Source of the DNA: UBA8752 sp042095055
GTDB lineage: Bacteria; Bacteroidota; Bacteroidia; Flavobacteriales_D; Sanyastnellaceae
Assembly (NCBI GenBank): GCA_042095055.1
Contig: JBELBZ010000004.1
Span: forward strand, 42,037 to 106,036
Length of the DNA stretch: 64,000 bases
Direction of reading: 5' to 3'
The translations under genes were made by a program, and so were the position numbers. Below, piece after piece: positions 16,367 to 25,876 of the stretch (its first letter is position 1; each line of letters begins with the position of its first letter). The notes below the pieces were generated by a model. That model had not been told where the DNA came from. It searched no databases and was given only the letters and a program-made list of their open reading frames with translations.

Positions 16367-17801
16367 ATGGAGCCGGGTGCCAGGGCTTCTGGCTTTCTTG
16401 CTGCTGGGGCTGTGCCTCACGGGTCAAGCGCAGCTGGGCCCCGCTGAGCTGTTGCCAGAATGGGGACAGGCAGGGTGGTCTAACCCTGCGATTTTGCACC
16501 CGTCTGGCGGTCACCTGCTCATCGGGGGTCTCTCAGGAGGCCAGTTCGAGCTGGACCATACAGGACCGACATACTCCGATTTTATCAGTACGGAAGGTGC
16601 GATTGACCCCGTCGCTTTTCTGTCAAGTATGGACCCGAGAGCGTCCATTGGATTTAGGTCGGAGGTGCCCGTGATTTCGGTGGGATTTCGCGATGAGCAG
16701 CGGTTTGAATTCAGACTGCGCAGCCGTGTAGTGGCTGAACAGGTGTTCGATTATGACCGGGACCTGTTTGATTTGGCGTGGCGCGGAAATGGCCACCCTG
16801 ACAACATCGGTCGGCCCATTTCATTGGCCGATATGGGAGTGAACTCCCAGGTGTATTTCGACCATGGGGTGAGCGTTGGTGCGATGGCCAAAGAGGACAA
16901 GCTGTGGTTGGGCTGGGGCATCCACTTGCTCAATGGCGTGGCTGCTTTTCAAACAGAAACGTTTGATTTGGAATGGACCACGGACACCCTCGACTACAGC
17001 TGGGATGTGACAGGTGCTGCGACGTTCAATGCCGCTGGGGTGAGTTTGGACTCTCTGTTGGAGCAGGGAGAAATTGAAGTCCCAGGCAATGGGGGCATTC
17101 CCAATACCCTCGGGGCAGGGGTTGCTTTTGACTTCGGGTTTTTGTGGCGTCTGGGGCCGAAGGTGGAGTTGGATGGATCCGTCGAAGGAAGGGGGGGCAT
17201 GAGGTGGCTGAAATCGGTGTCCAGCAAGAGCGTGGACCCTGCGAATTTTGTGTTGCAAGGGATTGACTTGGTGGGTGAGTTGGATGGTGTCGGGTTGAAC
17301 TCGCCCGATTCGCTTTCCGAGGCATTTGAGGACTGGCAGGAGGCGATGGTGGATTCATTGACGGACACATTTTCTGTGCAATCTGACCCGGAATTGGCGG
17401 GTGCATTTGACACCAGAATTCGTGAGACCTGGCGCCTGGGAATGAGGTTCAAACCTTCGCAGTCTGTTGAGATCAGTGTAATGGCCTACCGGCAATTCAG
17501 GTTTGGTCGGTCTGTGGAAGGGGGCCTGTTCGGGGTCACATACAGGCTCAGGGGGCTGCTGACAGCCCACGTTCAAGGCCAGTACCATTCCAACAGGTGG
17601 ATGTGGGGTTCAGGCCTTTCATTGAGGGGAGGGCCAGTGCGGCTTTCGGTTTCTGCCAGAAATGTGCCGGGTCTATTGTTGCCGCTTGATGCCGGGCATT
17701 GGCAGGGTCAAGTGGGGTTGTCCTTTGACATGGGTTATGCCCAGAAAAAGAAGAAGCGGCGCAAGAATGACCTTGGAACGGGCAAAGGGATGTGGCACTG
17801 A
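16347..17801 (+). CDS. Putative outer-membrane beta-barrel protein, DUF5723-like
   Basis: This 484-residue protein starts at an ATG inside the end of the preceding lipoprotein gene (20-base overlap) and has a signal peptide (LLAFLLLGLCLTGQAQ). Alternating strands with aromatic edges occur throughout (FEFRLRSRVVAEQVFDY, VEISVMAYRQFRFGRS). The pattern PEWGQAGWSNPAILHPSG near the N-terminus is like Bacteroidota proteins with DUF5723, annotated as barrel-type outer-membrane proteins. The assignment to DUF5723 is a recollection of pattern and not a search. The C-terminal tail is strongly basic (KKKKRRK), which is odd for a barrel that usually ends in an aromatic residue. Confidence 0.72.
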   Translation: MRVLTSEWSRVPGLLAFLLLGLCLTGQAQLGPAELLPEWGQAGWSNPAILHPSGGHLLIGGLSGGQFELDHTGPTYSDFISTEGAIDPVAFLSSMDPRASIGFRSEVPVISVGFRDEQRFEFRLRSRVVAEQVFDYDRDLFDLAWRGNGHPDNIGRPISLADMGVNSQVYFDHGVSVGAMAKEDKLWLGWGIHLLNGVAAFQTETFDLEWTTDTLDYSWDVTGAATFNAAGVSLDSLLEQGEIEVPGNGGIPNTLGAGVAFDFGFLWRLGPKVELDGSVEGRGGMRWLKSVSSKSVDPANFVLQGIDLVGELDGVGLNSPDSLSEAFEDWQEAMVDSLTDTFSVQSDPELAGAFDTRIRETWRLGMRFKPSQSVEISVMAYRQFRFGRSVEGGLFGVTYRLRGLLTAHVQGQYHSNRWMWGSGLSLRGGPVRLSVSARNVPGLLLPLDAGHWQGQVGLSFDMGYAQKKKKRRKNDLGTGKGMWH

Positions 17802-17815
17802 GCGCCACTTGAGCG

Positions 17816-18490
17816 TCAACTGTTGAGGAAGTCTTCGTAACCGATGCCCCGCAGAAACTGACGCAAAGAGTGGGCTTCAAGGTCCAAATGCACCCCTGAC
17901 CATCCTGCGTTGATGGCTCCGGCAACATTGGCAAGGGTATCGTCGATCAACAGTGTTTTGGCGGGGTTGAGGTCGAATTGATGGGCCACTTCCTCGAAAG
18001 CCTTGACATGGGGTTTGCGGTATCCCAGTCTATGGCTGTAGACGAGTTGTCGAAAGGACTCAGGGAATTTCTGCTGCCTCGAAGTGAGGATTTGCTGCTC
18101 GAAATGCGCGGCGTGCAGGGCGTTGGTGTTGCTGAAAAGGATCAAGTCGAAGTCGTGCTCCAAGGACTTGAGCCAAGGCATGGTTTCTTCCCGCAATCCG
18201 ATCAAAAGGGCGTTCCACGCTTCAAGTACTTCTTCTGCAGTCGTTCCTGGGGCACACCGGGCGCGAAGGGTCTCCAGGAACGCTTTCTCTTCGATGTGTC
18301 CGGTTTCCAGGTCGTTGATCAGTGTGCTTTGTTGGCCGTGTTGGAACTCTAAATGGAAGTTTGGGAGCCCCAACTTTGCGAAAGCCTGTCTGGTTTTGTT
18401 GTGGTCAATCTCATACAGTACTCCGCCGAAATCCAGGACGATGTGATCGAATTCACTCCAGTCAATGGGGAAGAGTGCAGGCGTTGGCAT
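17816..18490 (-). CDS. HAD-superfamily hydrolase, subfamily IA
   Basis: This 224-residue cytosolic protein has HAD motif I IVLDFGGVLYEID, motif II LILFSNTN, a conserved lysine in YRKPHVKAF and motif IV LLIDDTLANVAGA. Motif I has Gly at the +2 position where most HAD phosphatases have Asp; this is shared by the YihX-like group (DLGNV or DLGGV). A phosphatase acting on a small sugar phosphate or nucleotide is likely, but the substrate cannot be told. The ATG at 18490 is used; the open frame reaches a TTG at 18514 that would overlap the upstream gene. It lies 5 bases after that gene's stop. Confidence 0.85.
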   Translation of the reverse strand: MPTPALFPIDWSEFDHIVLDFGGVLYEIDHNKTRQAFAKLGLPNFHLEFQHGQQSTLINDLETGHIEEKAFLETLRARCAPGTTAEEVLEAWNALLIGLREETMPWLKSLEHDFDLILFSNTNALHAAHFEQQILTSRQQKFPESFRQLVYSHRLGYRKPHVKAFEEVAHQFDLNPAKTLLIDDTLANVAGAINAGWSGVHLDLEAHSLRQFLRGIGYEDFLNS

Positions 18491-18495
18491 TCCAC

Positions 18496-19539
18496 TTAGA
18501 AGTGCAGCACCCAAGCCTGGTCTATGCCGTGGTGGCTCTTCAAGCTTTTTTGGAAGGAAACTGCGCGTTTGAGGTTGTCAAAACAACCGGTAGAGACGCG
18601 GTGGTGCCCATTGGGGCCAGGAAGAATCGATGTGGCGTAACCAAGGGACTCAAAACGGCGTGCAAGGCCCGCAGCGCGTTGCATGGAGCTGAACGTTCCA
18701 GCAATCACATGGTGGCTGCACCCCGCGGACAATGGCTGGGGCATGGGAAGCGGCATGAGGGCTTCTCTGCGGCCCCCCGTTTCTATGGTTGGGGCACCAG
18801 CGTGGATGAACCCCAGATTGTTGGTTTCTGTCGGCTCTGGAAAGCGGATGTCTTCGCCTTCGATGCGGGGGAGATAGGCCGATGGTGTGCTGCGGTTCAA
18901 ACTGAGGAACTCAAACTGATCGCCTTCTGATTGGCCCCACCACAGGGAGCCAGCGACCAGCAAGGGCAGCATCAGTACGGCAGCGACGCGCACCCAAGCG
19001 CCCGCCCAGTGGTCTGCACGTGCAGGCATTTCTGGAGCCGCTTCAGGGGCAGTTTCTGCAGCAGGAACTGAGGGGCGCGTGGCCTTTTGGTCTGTGGCAA
19101 CGGAGCGGTCTACCCATGGGATGCGGCTGAGGCCTGGGGGGGCGTACCGCTCGCCCAAACGGGATTCTGGTGCAAAACCAAAGGACCCATTGTCCATTTG
19201 ATACAGCCGGCCTAAGCCTGGAATCTCTCGGGTCTCACCGGACTCGAGGTGGGCTTTGAGGGAAGCCGCCTCTTTGTCAATGAGCGCGGTGGCTGCGTCT
19301 GTTGTGCAGTTGGTAGCCCTTCGGATTTCCTGTTCTAGCAGGCCGTCCCGAACGGTGAGCTTGGGATTGAAGACCACATTGCGGCCAGGAGGAACCCATT
19401 CACCCTTGTCGCCATCAAAACGAGCGGGTACTGGATGTGCCACGAAGCCACCCAGTCCAGGAATCACGAGACAGTCGTGATCGTGAAGCAGCAGAGGCAA
19501 GGCTTGGATCAAGAAATCCATATCCGAGGTGTTGGGCAT
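18496..19539 (-). CDS. HU-CCDC81 domain and SPOR domain membrane protein
   Basis: This 347-residue protein has an N-terminal bacterial HU-CCDC81-type region (LLHDHDCLVIPGLGGFVAH, then NPKLTVRDGLL and a second unit ending IPGLGRLYQM). A single membrane helix follows near residue 180 (VAAVLMLPLLVAGSLWW), and a C-terminal SPOR domain starts about residue 275 (HHVIAGTFSSMQRAAGLARR). SPOR domains bind denuded septal peptidoglycan, and HU-CCDC81 domains are predicted to bind DNA or ligands. The cytoplasmic N-terminus and periplasmic C-terminus fit a division-related link between chromosome and wall, which is an inference. A second ATG at residue 7 (MDFLIQ) is an equally good start. Confidence 0.85.
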   Translation of the reverse strand: MPNTSDMDFLIQALPLLLHDHDCLVIPGLGGFVAHPVPARFDGDKGEWVPPGRNVVFNPKLTVRDGLLEQEIRRATNCTTDAATALIDKEAASLKAHLESGETREIPGLGRLYQMDNGSFGFAPESRLGERYAPPGLSRIPWVDRSVATDQKATRPSVPAAETAPEAAPEMPARADHWAGAWVRVAAVLMLPLLVAGSLWWGQSEGDQFEFLSLNRSTPSAYLPRIEGEDIRFPEPTETNNLGFIHAGAPTIETGGRREALMPLPMPQPLSAGCSHHVIAGTFSSMQRAAGLARRFESLGYATSILPGPNGHHRVSTGCFDNLKRAVSFQKSLKSHHGIDQAWVLHF

Positions 19540-19601
19540 TCCACGTCGAAAATAAGGTGATTCCTCATTGCTTGACCGACTTCATGTTTTGATTGCCCCA
19601 T

Positions 19602-20321
19602 TCAACGTGTTTGTTTACGGTACCATTCGCGGACACCTTCAAGGTCTTGTGCGGTATCTACGGGCCCTGGAGAGGTTCCTTCGGAAACCCTGACCAAACC
19701 AATGGACAGGCCAGATTCCAGCCACCTCAGTTGTTCGAGCCGCTCGCTTTTTTCGAGGGCCCCTTCTGGCAGTGTGCTGCATCGCGTGAGTGCGCCAGGA
19801 GCGAAGCCATAGATTCCAATGTGGATGTGAAACGGCCCACCTGAGGGGACCGGTGAACGGGAGAAATACAGGGCCTGCAGTTGCGCGTTGCAGGCCACTT
19901 TTACCCGGTGGGGAGATGTGGCTTCAGATGGTTTTTCCGGGCGCATGGTGGTGACAATGTCCCATTGATTTTCGCGCAGCTTGGAACAGATGGCGGACAG
20001 GTGCTCGGGGTCGGGAAAAGGTTCGTCACCCTGTAGGTTGATGACGGCACCGCCGTCTCCCCAGGTGTGCCATACCTCTTGGCAGCGGTCAGTTCCTGTG
20101 GTGTGCGCAGGATCTGTGAGCACCGCTTCTCCCCCGGCATGGGCAATGGCCTCTGCAATGGCCGCACTGTCCGTGGCCACGCACACCCTGTGGATGTCGG
20201 GATGTTGGTGAGCGGCGCGCCAGGTGTGCACGATCATCGGCTCTCCGCCAATGTCTGCGAGGGGTTTGTTGGGGAGGCGGGAAGAGCCTGCACGGGCGGG
20301 TATGATCGCGGAAATGTTCAC
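19602..20321 (-). CDS. kdsB: 3-deoxy-manno-octulosonate cytidylyltransferase
   Basis: This 239-residue enzyme activates Kdo as CMP-Kdo for lipopolysaccharide inner-core synthesis. The N-terminal nucleotide-binding motif IIPARAGSSRLPNKPLADI, the TDPAHTTGTDRC segment and INLQGDEPF are all present. It starts with GTG at 20321, and the stop of the upstream TonB receptor overlaps this start by 4 bases, so translation is probably coupled. The gene content otherwise gives no functional link between CMP-Kdo synthesis and the receptor. Confidence 0.96.
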   Translation of the reverse strand: MNISAIIPARAGSSRLPNKPLADIGGEPMIVHTWRAAHQHPDIHRVCVATDSAAIAEAIAHAGGEAVLTDPAHTTGTDRCQEVWHTWGDGGAVINLQGDEPFPDPEHLSAICSKLRENQWDIVTTMRPEKPSEATSPHRVKVACNAQLQALYFSRSPVPSGGPFHIHIGIYGFAPGALTRCSTLPEGALEKSERLEQLRWLESGLSIGLVRVSEGTSPGPVDTAQDLEGVREWYRKQTR

Positions 20322-22747
20322 GGAGTGAAGGTGTAGCGGATCAGCCAGAGCCGGTTGGCTTCTGCAGCAAGGGGCCGCAAAGCGTAATTGAGGTTGGCGG
20401 CATTGCGCACGATGAGCTCTACATGGTGGTGATCGTCAAACTTGCGGCCGACCTGAAAGTCATGCAGCCACTGGGCTTGAGGGCGCTCTGCCAACCAGTC
20501 GATGAGTCCATATTCGAGCAGTCCCAATTCTTCGATGTCGAGAAAGGCCTTGTCGATGTTTTGGATGGTGGTGTTTCTCGCGCCATTCCAACCGAGGGTC
20601 CAGCCAGATGCGTGTTGCAGGCTAAGGTTGGCGCGGAAGGTGTTTAGAATGCGGTATTTGAGCACGTTGTTCGCGGTGTCGGAACTGGTCGAGTTGTAGC
20701 TCACACCCACTGTGCTTCCTCCCGAAAATGTGGCGTAGATGGAGTCTGGTGTCAAGCTGACGGGGTCCAACATGGTTTGTCCGATGAGCCATTGAACGTC
20801 CCATTGACCGACCTCACCCTTGCCCATGGTGCTCCATTCGAGGCCGCTCACCTGCGCTCTTCCTGTGTTGATGCTGCGGAAGCCGAGGTCGAGCAAGCCG
20901 TTTCCTGTGTTGCCCCAGATCCCAAAGGTGTATTCGATGAAGTTTTCGAAGTCTTGCTGGAAGACAGCCACGTCGAAAAAGCCTTTCCACTGGCCTTGCT
21001 GACCGAAACGGAACCCTTGTTTGAGTCCAATTTCCATGTTGGTGGAAGACTCTGGTCGAATGTCGAGGGAAGGAAAAACGCTGATGCCGCCGACTGAGGT
21101 GCGGATGAATTTTTCGGCAATGCTGGGGAAGCGGAAACCTTGTCCGATGCTGGCCCTGAGAAAGCTGGCTTGGCCGAACCTGTAGTTGAGGCCTGTTCGA
21201 AACACGGTTTTTCCCAGGCTGACGCTGTCGAGCGTGAAATGCTCATAACGCGAGCCCACGGTCAGGTGAAGCCTTTTGTGCGGATGGGCGTCTACTTGGA
21301 GGTAGGCGGCGCGGTTGGAAGCGTCGTGAATCGTGTCGCCAATTCCGGCGTCATAGAGCTCGGCAATGCTGCGTGTGCCTTGGGCATAGATGCCTCCTGT
21401 GGCGGTCCATTTCTCTGCCCTGTAACGCGATCTGTACTCGCTCTGCCAAGTGTTGGAAGCGTTGCCTTGGTTGTTGTCGTTGTCGTTGACAAGCCTGAGA
21501 AAGCGGCCTTGGATTCGGTGATTCCAAGCGCCACTGGAACGCTCGAAATGCGGGTCAATGGTGACCATGCGCTGCACAGTGCGCGTATCTGCGCCGGGGG
21601 TGGCGGCATAAAACCCCGTGTCTGCGTTGGCCCAAAGCAGGGTGTTGACCCCCTCCCCACTGATGGCATTGGCGCGGAGGCCATATCCCCAACCGCCGTT
21701 TTTCGGGGCGTGTTCCCAGGCGCCATTGACCCTCCATTGGCGTTCTGCGTCGTAATGGTCCACCGTAAAGGGGTTGTATGGCCGGTTGTGGGACAGTCCG
21801 GTGGCAGGGTCGATTTGGGGTCCTTTGTGCCCATCGCTTCCTTGCCATTGGCCTCCAAAACTGATCCCATCACCATTGTTGAGTCGACGGGTATGCAGCC
21901 ACGATGTGCTGCTTTGCATCAAACTGCGGTTCCAGTATTTGCGCCCATTCCCGGGGTTGCTGAACACACCGTGTTGTACCGTGACCCTCGTGAGCGGTTC
22001 TGGGTCTGGAAAAGCGGTGCGGAATTGTATGACCCCGCTCAATGCTGAGGATCCATACAGGACGCTGCTGGCACCCTTTACAACCTCGACTTGTTCGAGG
22101 TTTTCCAAGGGCAGGAAACCCCAAGTGGGGCGGCCGGCATCGCCGCTTAGAACCGGCAAACCATCGAGGAGGACGGCGACCCTGGAGCCCGCTCCAAAAC
22201 TGTAGCCGCTTCCCCCTCGAATTTGGGGTTCGCTGTCCACGATGGTCACGCCGGGAGTCCTCGAAAGGCTTTGGTCTGCGCTCGTGGGGGCGCCTTGATT
22301 GACGAGTTCTGGAGGGAGCACGTCAATCGAAACGCTGACTTCTCCCAGGTCTTGCTCAAACCGACCGGCTGAAATCACAGCGGTTCCGATTTGGGCCACA
22401 TCTGGGGAAAGCGAAATGTTGCGGGTCAAGTTGCCCTCCCATTTTGCGAGGGTCTCGGTCCATTCGAGGTAGCCGACAAAGCGCACGCGCAGTGTGGGCG
22501 CACCGCTGGGGTCAAGTGCAATGCTGAACTGGCCGTCTATGTTCGTGGACGCGGTGGCGGTGCCGAGCATAACCACGGCGCCGGGCAAGCCTTGTCCATT
22601 GGTGGCGTCGGTGACGGTTCCATTGAGGATGGGTGCGTTCTGGGCTTGCAGTCCTGAAGGGCTCAAGAGGGCCAAGGAAAGGACGGAGAGGAGGCAGCAC
22701 CAGATGCGCTGGGCTGGTTTTTTTGGGGGTGTTCCAGTGGTGGACAT
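20318..22747 (-). CDS. TonB-dependent outer-membrane receptor
   Basis: This 809-residue protein has a signal peptide, a carboxypeptidase-like regulatory domain (LNGTVTDATNGQGLPGAVV), a plug domain (TPGVTIVDSEPQIRGG, RVAVLLDGLPVLSGD, VVKGASSVLYGSSALSGVI) and a large beta-barrel to the C-terminal LIRYTFTP. Such receptors import a bound ligand across the outer membrane using TonB. The ligand cannot be told; no SusD-like partner is adjacent, so a siderophore or cofactor fits better than a polysaccharide. The ATG at 22747 (MSTTGTPPKKPAQR) is chosen because it precedes the signal peptide; the open frame runs further up to 22921 without family sequence. Confidence 0.94.
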   Translation of the reverse strand: MSTTGTPPKKPAQRIWCCLLSVLSLALLSPSGLQAQNAPILNGTVTDATNGQGLPGAVVMLGTATASTNIDGQFSIALDPSGAPTLRVRFVGYLEWTETLAKWEGNLTRNISLSPDVAQIGTAVISAGRFEQDLGEVSVSIDVLPPELVNQGAPTSADQSLSRTPGVTIVDSEPQIRGGSGYSFGAGSRVAVLLDGLPVLSGDAGRPTWGFLPLENLEQVEVVKGASSVLYGSSALSGVIQFRTAFPDPEPLTRVTVQHGVFSNPGNGRKYWNRSLMQSSTSWLHTRRLNNGDGISFGGQWQGSDGHKGPQIDPATGLSHNRPYNPFTVDHYDAERQWRVNGAWEHAPKNGGWGYGLRANAISGEGVNTLLWANADTGFYAATPGADTRTVQRMVTIDPHFERSSGAWNHRIQGRFLRLVNDNDNNQGNASNTWQSEYRSRYRAEKWTATGGIYAQGTRSIAELYDAGIGDTIHDASNRAAYLQVDAHPHKRLHLTVGSRYEHFTLDSVSLGKTVFRTGLNYRFGQASFLRASIGQGFRFPSIAEKFIRTSVGGISVFPSLDIRPESSTNMEIGLKQGFRFGQQGQWKGFFDVAVFQQDFENFIEYTFGIWGNTGNGLLDLGFRSINTGRAQVSGLEWSTMGKGEVGQWDVQWLIGQTMLDPVSLTPDSIYATFSGGSTVGVSYNSTSSDTANNVLKYRILNTFRANLSLQHASGWTLGWNGARNTTIQNIDKAFLDIEELGLLEYGLIDWLAERPQAQWLHDFQVGRKFDDHHHVELIVRNAANLNYALRPLAAEANRLWLIRYTFTP

Positions 22748-22824
22748 TGCTTCGAATGTAAACCCAACAAAGCCGTTGGCGAAGTTCATGTGATGGGTAC
22801 TGCCCAGATGGGCACTTTGGCGCC

Positions 22825-23934
22825 ATGTTTCAGAACGAAGAAATAGACCCCACTGCGGGACATGTTTTGGGCGATGCTGAGGGCTGGCTTCTGGATTGGC
22901 TGACGGCTGCACAGTTGCCACGGTTCAACGGCAAAGGGACCTTGCGCGTAGTCAGAGAAGTGGGGTTGGGGGCTTGGTTGTTGGGGTTTCCTCCTGATGT
23001 TTTGGCGCCCGCACGTGAGCGGGCGTGCAGGCAACGTGAACAGTTGCGTGAACAAGGCGTCGAGCCACTGATTTTGGGAAGGACAGGTTATCCTCATCTG
23101 TTGGCACAGCTTCCTGACGCGCCTTGGGTGTTGTTTGCCAAAGGAAATATTGAAGTGCTGTCCAAGCGACGGCCACTCGGCGTGGTAGGGACCCGCAAAG
23201 CTTCTTCTGTCGGATTGGGCGCTGTGTCGGCGCTGTTTGATGGAATGGAAGGCATGGAATGGACCATGGTCAGCGGAATGGCAGATGGGATTGATGCTGC
23301 GGCGCACCGCATGGCGTTGGACCGCAAAGTGTCTACCGTTGCGTGTTTGGCGCATGGCCTGCATGCGGTTCACCCCAGGTCCAACCGATACTTGGGCGAG
23401 CGCGTTGTGGACGAAGGGGGCTGTTGGGTCTCCGAGTACCGCTGGGGAACGCCACCATCCAAGTACACTTTTCCTGCACGGAACAGAATCATTGCGGGGT
23501 TGGTAGAGGCTGTAGTGGTGGTGGAATCCGGAGACCCTGGTGGCAGTTTGATCACTGCGAGGCTGGCGCAGGATTACAACAGAAGGGTCTTTGCTCTATC
23601 TCCCACTTGGTGTGCAGAAGCCATGCGCGGCAACGCACGCCTGATCAGGGAGCAGGTGGCTGAACTGTTGCATGCACCCGAAGACCTTCCTCGGGCAATG
23701 GAGTGGAATGGGAACCGTCAGCGCGCAGTTGCCCTAGAAAACCCGGCAGTGGCTGGAGACCTTGATGAGGATTTGATTCTGGGCCTCGACCCATATCAGG
23801 CCAGGCCTTTTGAGGTGCTGGTAGAAGCGCTGGAGGCCGACCCTAAAGGGTTGCGGCAGCGGTTGTTGGAAGCAGAGTTGGCAGGATGGGTGCGGTGTTG
23901 GCCTGGCGATCGTTTTACGCGAACTGTGCGCTGA
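22825..23934 (+). CDS. dprA: DNA-processing protein DprA
   Basis: This 369-residue protein loads RecA onto incoming single-stranded DNA during natural transformation. The Rossmann-like core is clear: VVGTRKASSVG, VSGMADGIDAAAHRMAL, HPRSNRYL, SEYRWGTPP, FPARNRIIAGL and GGSLITARLA. The N-terminal region (about 1-90) is a SAM-like extension, and the C-terminal about 60 residues form a winged-helix-like tail. The gene diverges from the TonB receptor. It converges on the Hpt gene with 12 bases between stops. No other competence genes are in the window. Confidence 0.95.
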   Translation: MFQNEEIDPTAGHVLGDAEGWLLDWLTAAQLPRFNGKGTLRVVREVGLGAWLLGFPPDVLAPARERACRQREQLREQGVEPLILGRTGYPHLLAQLPDAPWVLFAKGNIEVLSKRRPLGVVGTRKASSVGLGAVSALFDGMEGMEWTMVSGMADGIDAAAHRMALDRKVSTVACLAHGLHAVHPRSNRYLGERVVDEGGCWVSEYRWGTPPSKYTFPARNRIIAGLVEAVVVVESGDPGGSLITARLAQDYNRRVFALSPTWCAEAMRGNARLIREQVAELLHAPEDLPRAMEWNGNRQRAVALENPAVAGDLDEDLILGLDPYQARPFEVLVEALEADPKGLRQRLLEAELAGWVRCWPGDRFTRTVR

Positions 23935-23946
23935 GACCGCAGAAGG

Positions 23947-24291
23947 TCAGAGTTCGTTCATGATCTGCTCGATGTCCACCATGCACGACATGCACTCATT
24001 GGACAGCTTGAGCACCCTTTGTTCAATCTCTTCTATCGGCGTTTGGTTTTTGGCGAGCACTTCAAGTTCCTTGAAGTCATCATACGCCTGGGTGTAACCA
24101 ATCGCTCCTGCGGCACTTTTCAGCTTGTGAGCATAGAAACTCACTTGTTCGAGGTTGTTGTTCGAAACACTTTCAGACAAGGCCTGCATGTCCTGGGGTG
24201 TGTTCCGAACAAAAATCCTGAGCACTTGACGCAAAAAAGCAGGGTCATTTCCTACAATGCGCTTGAGGTGATCTAAATCGAGAACGGCCAT
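23947..24291 (-). CDS. Histidine phosphotransfer (Hpt) domain protein
   Basis: This 114-residue stand-alone Hpt protein carries the phosphorylatable His55 in FYAHKLKSAAGAIGY. It probably relays phosphate between a hybrid sensor kinase and a response regulator. No kinase or regulator lies next to it, so its partners are elsewhere in the genome. Length and helical pattern are normal for a single Hpt module. Confidence 0.9.
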   Translation of the reverse strand: MAVLDLDHLKRIVGNDPAFLRQVLRIFVRNTPQDMQALSESVSNNNLEQVSFYAHKLKSAAGAIGYTQAYDDFKELEVLAKNQTPIEEIEQRVLKLSNECMSCMVDIEQIMNEL

Positions 24292-24319
24292 GTCCGTAAA
24301 TATCAGCTATTTATTTGGC

Positions 24320-25717
24320 TTACCACTGTCCAGAGACCCACTTCCACAAATCATTGCCATTGGCGAGGGCCATGAGCGCCAAAATGAACAACAACCCCGC
24401 CAACTGACTGTATTCCATAAACTTTTCGCCAGGTTTCCTGCCTGAGATCATTTCATAAAGCAAAAACATGACGTGACCTCCGTCCAAAGCAGGTATGGGC
24501 AGAAGGTTCATGAAGGCGAGGATGATGGACAGGAGCGCTGTGATGTTCCAGAAGCTCTCCCAATTCCATTCTGGACTGAAGATGCTGCCCAATGTGATGA
24601 AGCCGCCAAGCTGCTTAGAACCACCAGGCCGGAATAAAAACCGCAAAGAGGATACATAGCCCGTGAGGGTGGAGGTGGCTTTTTCTGTCCCACCGGCCAG
24701 TGCTTCAATCGGCCCGAATTGCTGTTCTTCGAATTCAAATACCCCCAGTTCCGCATAGCTCACTGGAAAGAAACCCAGCTTGCCGTCTTGGTCTACTGAA
24801 GCAGAGAGGTACTCTATTTCAGCGCCTGCAGGGATGGGCTGTGCGACCCGGTCTACATTTTGATCGAGGGCATTGTGCCGAACACCAATGCTGACCTCTT
24901 TTTGTCCTTTGAATTGTGACAATGCTTGCACCACACTCTGGAAGTAGGGGGTTGCGATGCCAGCAACGGATAGAATTTGGTCGCCTGACTGCAGCCCGGC
25001 CTCTTCAGCACCTGAACCGGGTGACACCTTTTCCACGATGGCGGGGAGGTTGACATTGATGGGGCTGGTTCCCTTGGGCAGCGCCTCAGCGTTGTCCAAA
25101 AGCACCTGTCCGAGTTCGGTGTCGAAGTTGAGTTCTTGTTCGACGCCGTTTCGAATGACTGTAGCCTTGGTGACTTGGGTGCCAAAAACAACCGAGCGGA
25201 AATCGTCGAGTTTCTGAACGGGTTCTCCCTGAAGGGAGATGACCACATCGTCATTTTGAAAGCCCGCGTCTTGCAAGGGTTCTACGAAAGAGAGCCCATA
25301 AGGGAGCTTGTCAATGCGCAGGTCCCGGTCTCCCCAAACAAAGAGCACCATGGAATAGATCAAAACACCGAGGATCAGGTTGACGGTCACGCCGCCGAGC
25401 ATGATGATGAGGCGTTGCCAGGCGGGCTTAGAGCGAAACTCCCAAGGTTGGGGGGGCTTTGCCATTTGCTCTTTGTCCATGGACTCGTCGATCATGCCTG
25501 CGATTTTGACATAGCCGCCCAAAGGCAGCCACCCGATGCCATAAACTGTTTCTCCAATCTTGCGCTGGAAGAGGGCCCCCTTGATGTCGAAAAACAAGAA
25601 GAATTTTTCTACGCGGGTCTTGAAAAGACGGGCAGGAATGAAGTGACCGAGCTCGTGTAGAACGATCAAAAAGGACAGGCTGAGCAGGAATTGACCTGCT
25701 TTGATGAGAATCTCCAT
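24320..25717 (-). CDS. rseP: RIP metalloprotease RseP (site-2 protease)
   Basis: This 465-residue inner-membrane zinc protease cleaves membrane-embedded substrates such as anti-sigma factors. The active site HELGH lies at residues 21-25 in the first membrane helix, and the second zinc-ligand motif is in LLPIPALDGGHVMFLL near the C-terminus. Two PDZ-like domains lie between (GFQNDDVVISLQGEPV and GLQSGDQILSVAGI). The ATG at 25717 (MEILIKAGQFLLSL) is preferred over an upstream in-frame start at 25744. It diverges from the PBP1A gene across about 160 bases, where no feature was recognised. Confidence 0.94.
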   Translation of the reverse strand: MEILIKAGQFLLSLSFLIVLHELGHFIPARLFKTRVEKFFLFFDIKGALFQRKIGETVYGIGWLPLGGYVKIAGMIDESMDKEQMAKPPQPWEFRSKPAWQRLIIMLGGVTVNLILGVLIYSMVLFVWGDRDLRIDKLPYGLSFVEPLQDAGFQNDDVVISLQGEPVQKLDDFRSVVFGTQVTKATVIRNGVEQELNFDTELGQVLLDNAEALPKGTSPINVNLPAIVEKVSPGSGAEEAGLQSGDQILSVAGIATPYFQSVVQALSQFKGQKEVSIGVRHNALDQNVDRVAQPIPAGAEIEYLSASVDQDGKLGFFPVSYAELGVFEFEEQQFGPIEALAGGTEKATSTLTGYVSSLRFLFRPGGSKQLGGFITLGSIFSPEWNWESFWNITALLSIILAFMNLLPIPALDGGHVMFLLYEMISGRKPGEKFMEYSQLAGLLFILALMALANGNDLWKWVSGQW

Positions 25718-25876
25718 TTCGGACGCGGGGCAGAAAGGTTCCAACCGTGGTTATAGGTCGGGAATTGGTGCAAAACTACGCCGCAACAGGGTGCTGCGTC
25801 ATTTTTAACGCCTTTTCCGGCTGTTCATCCGCATCTTGCCATCTCGTAACGTTGCAGCACCGCGTTACATCACAAC

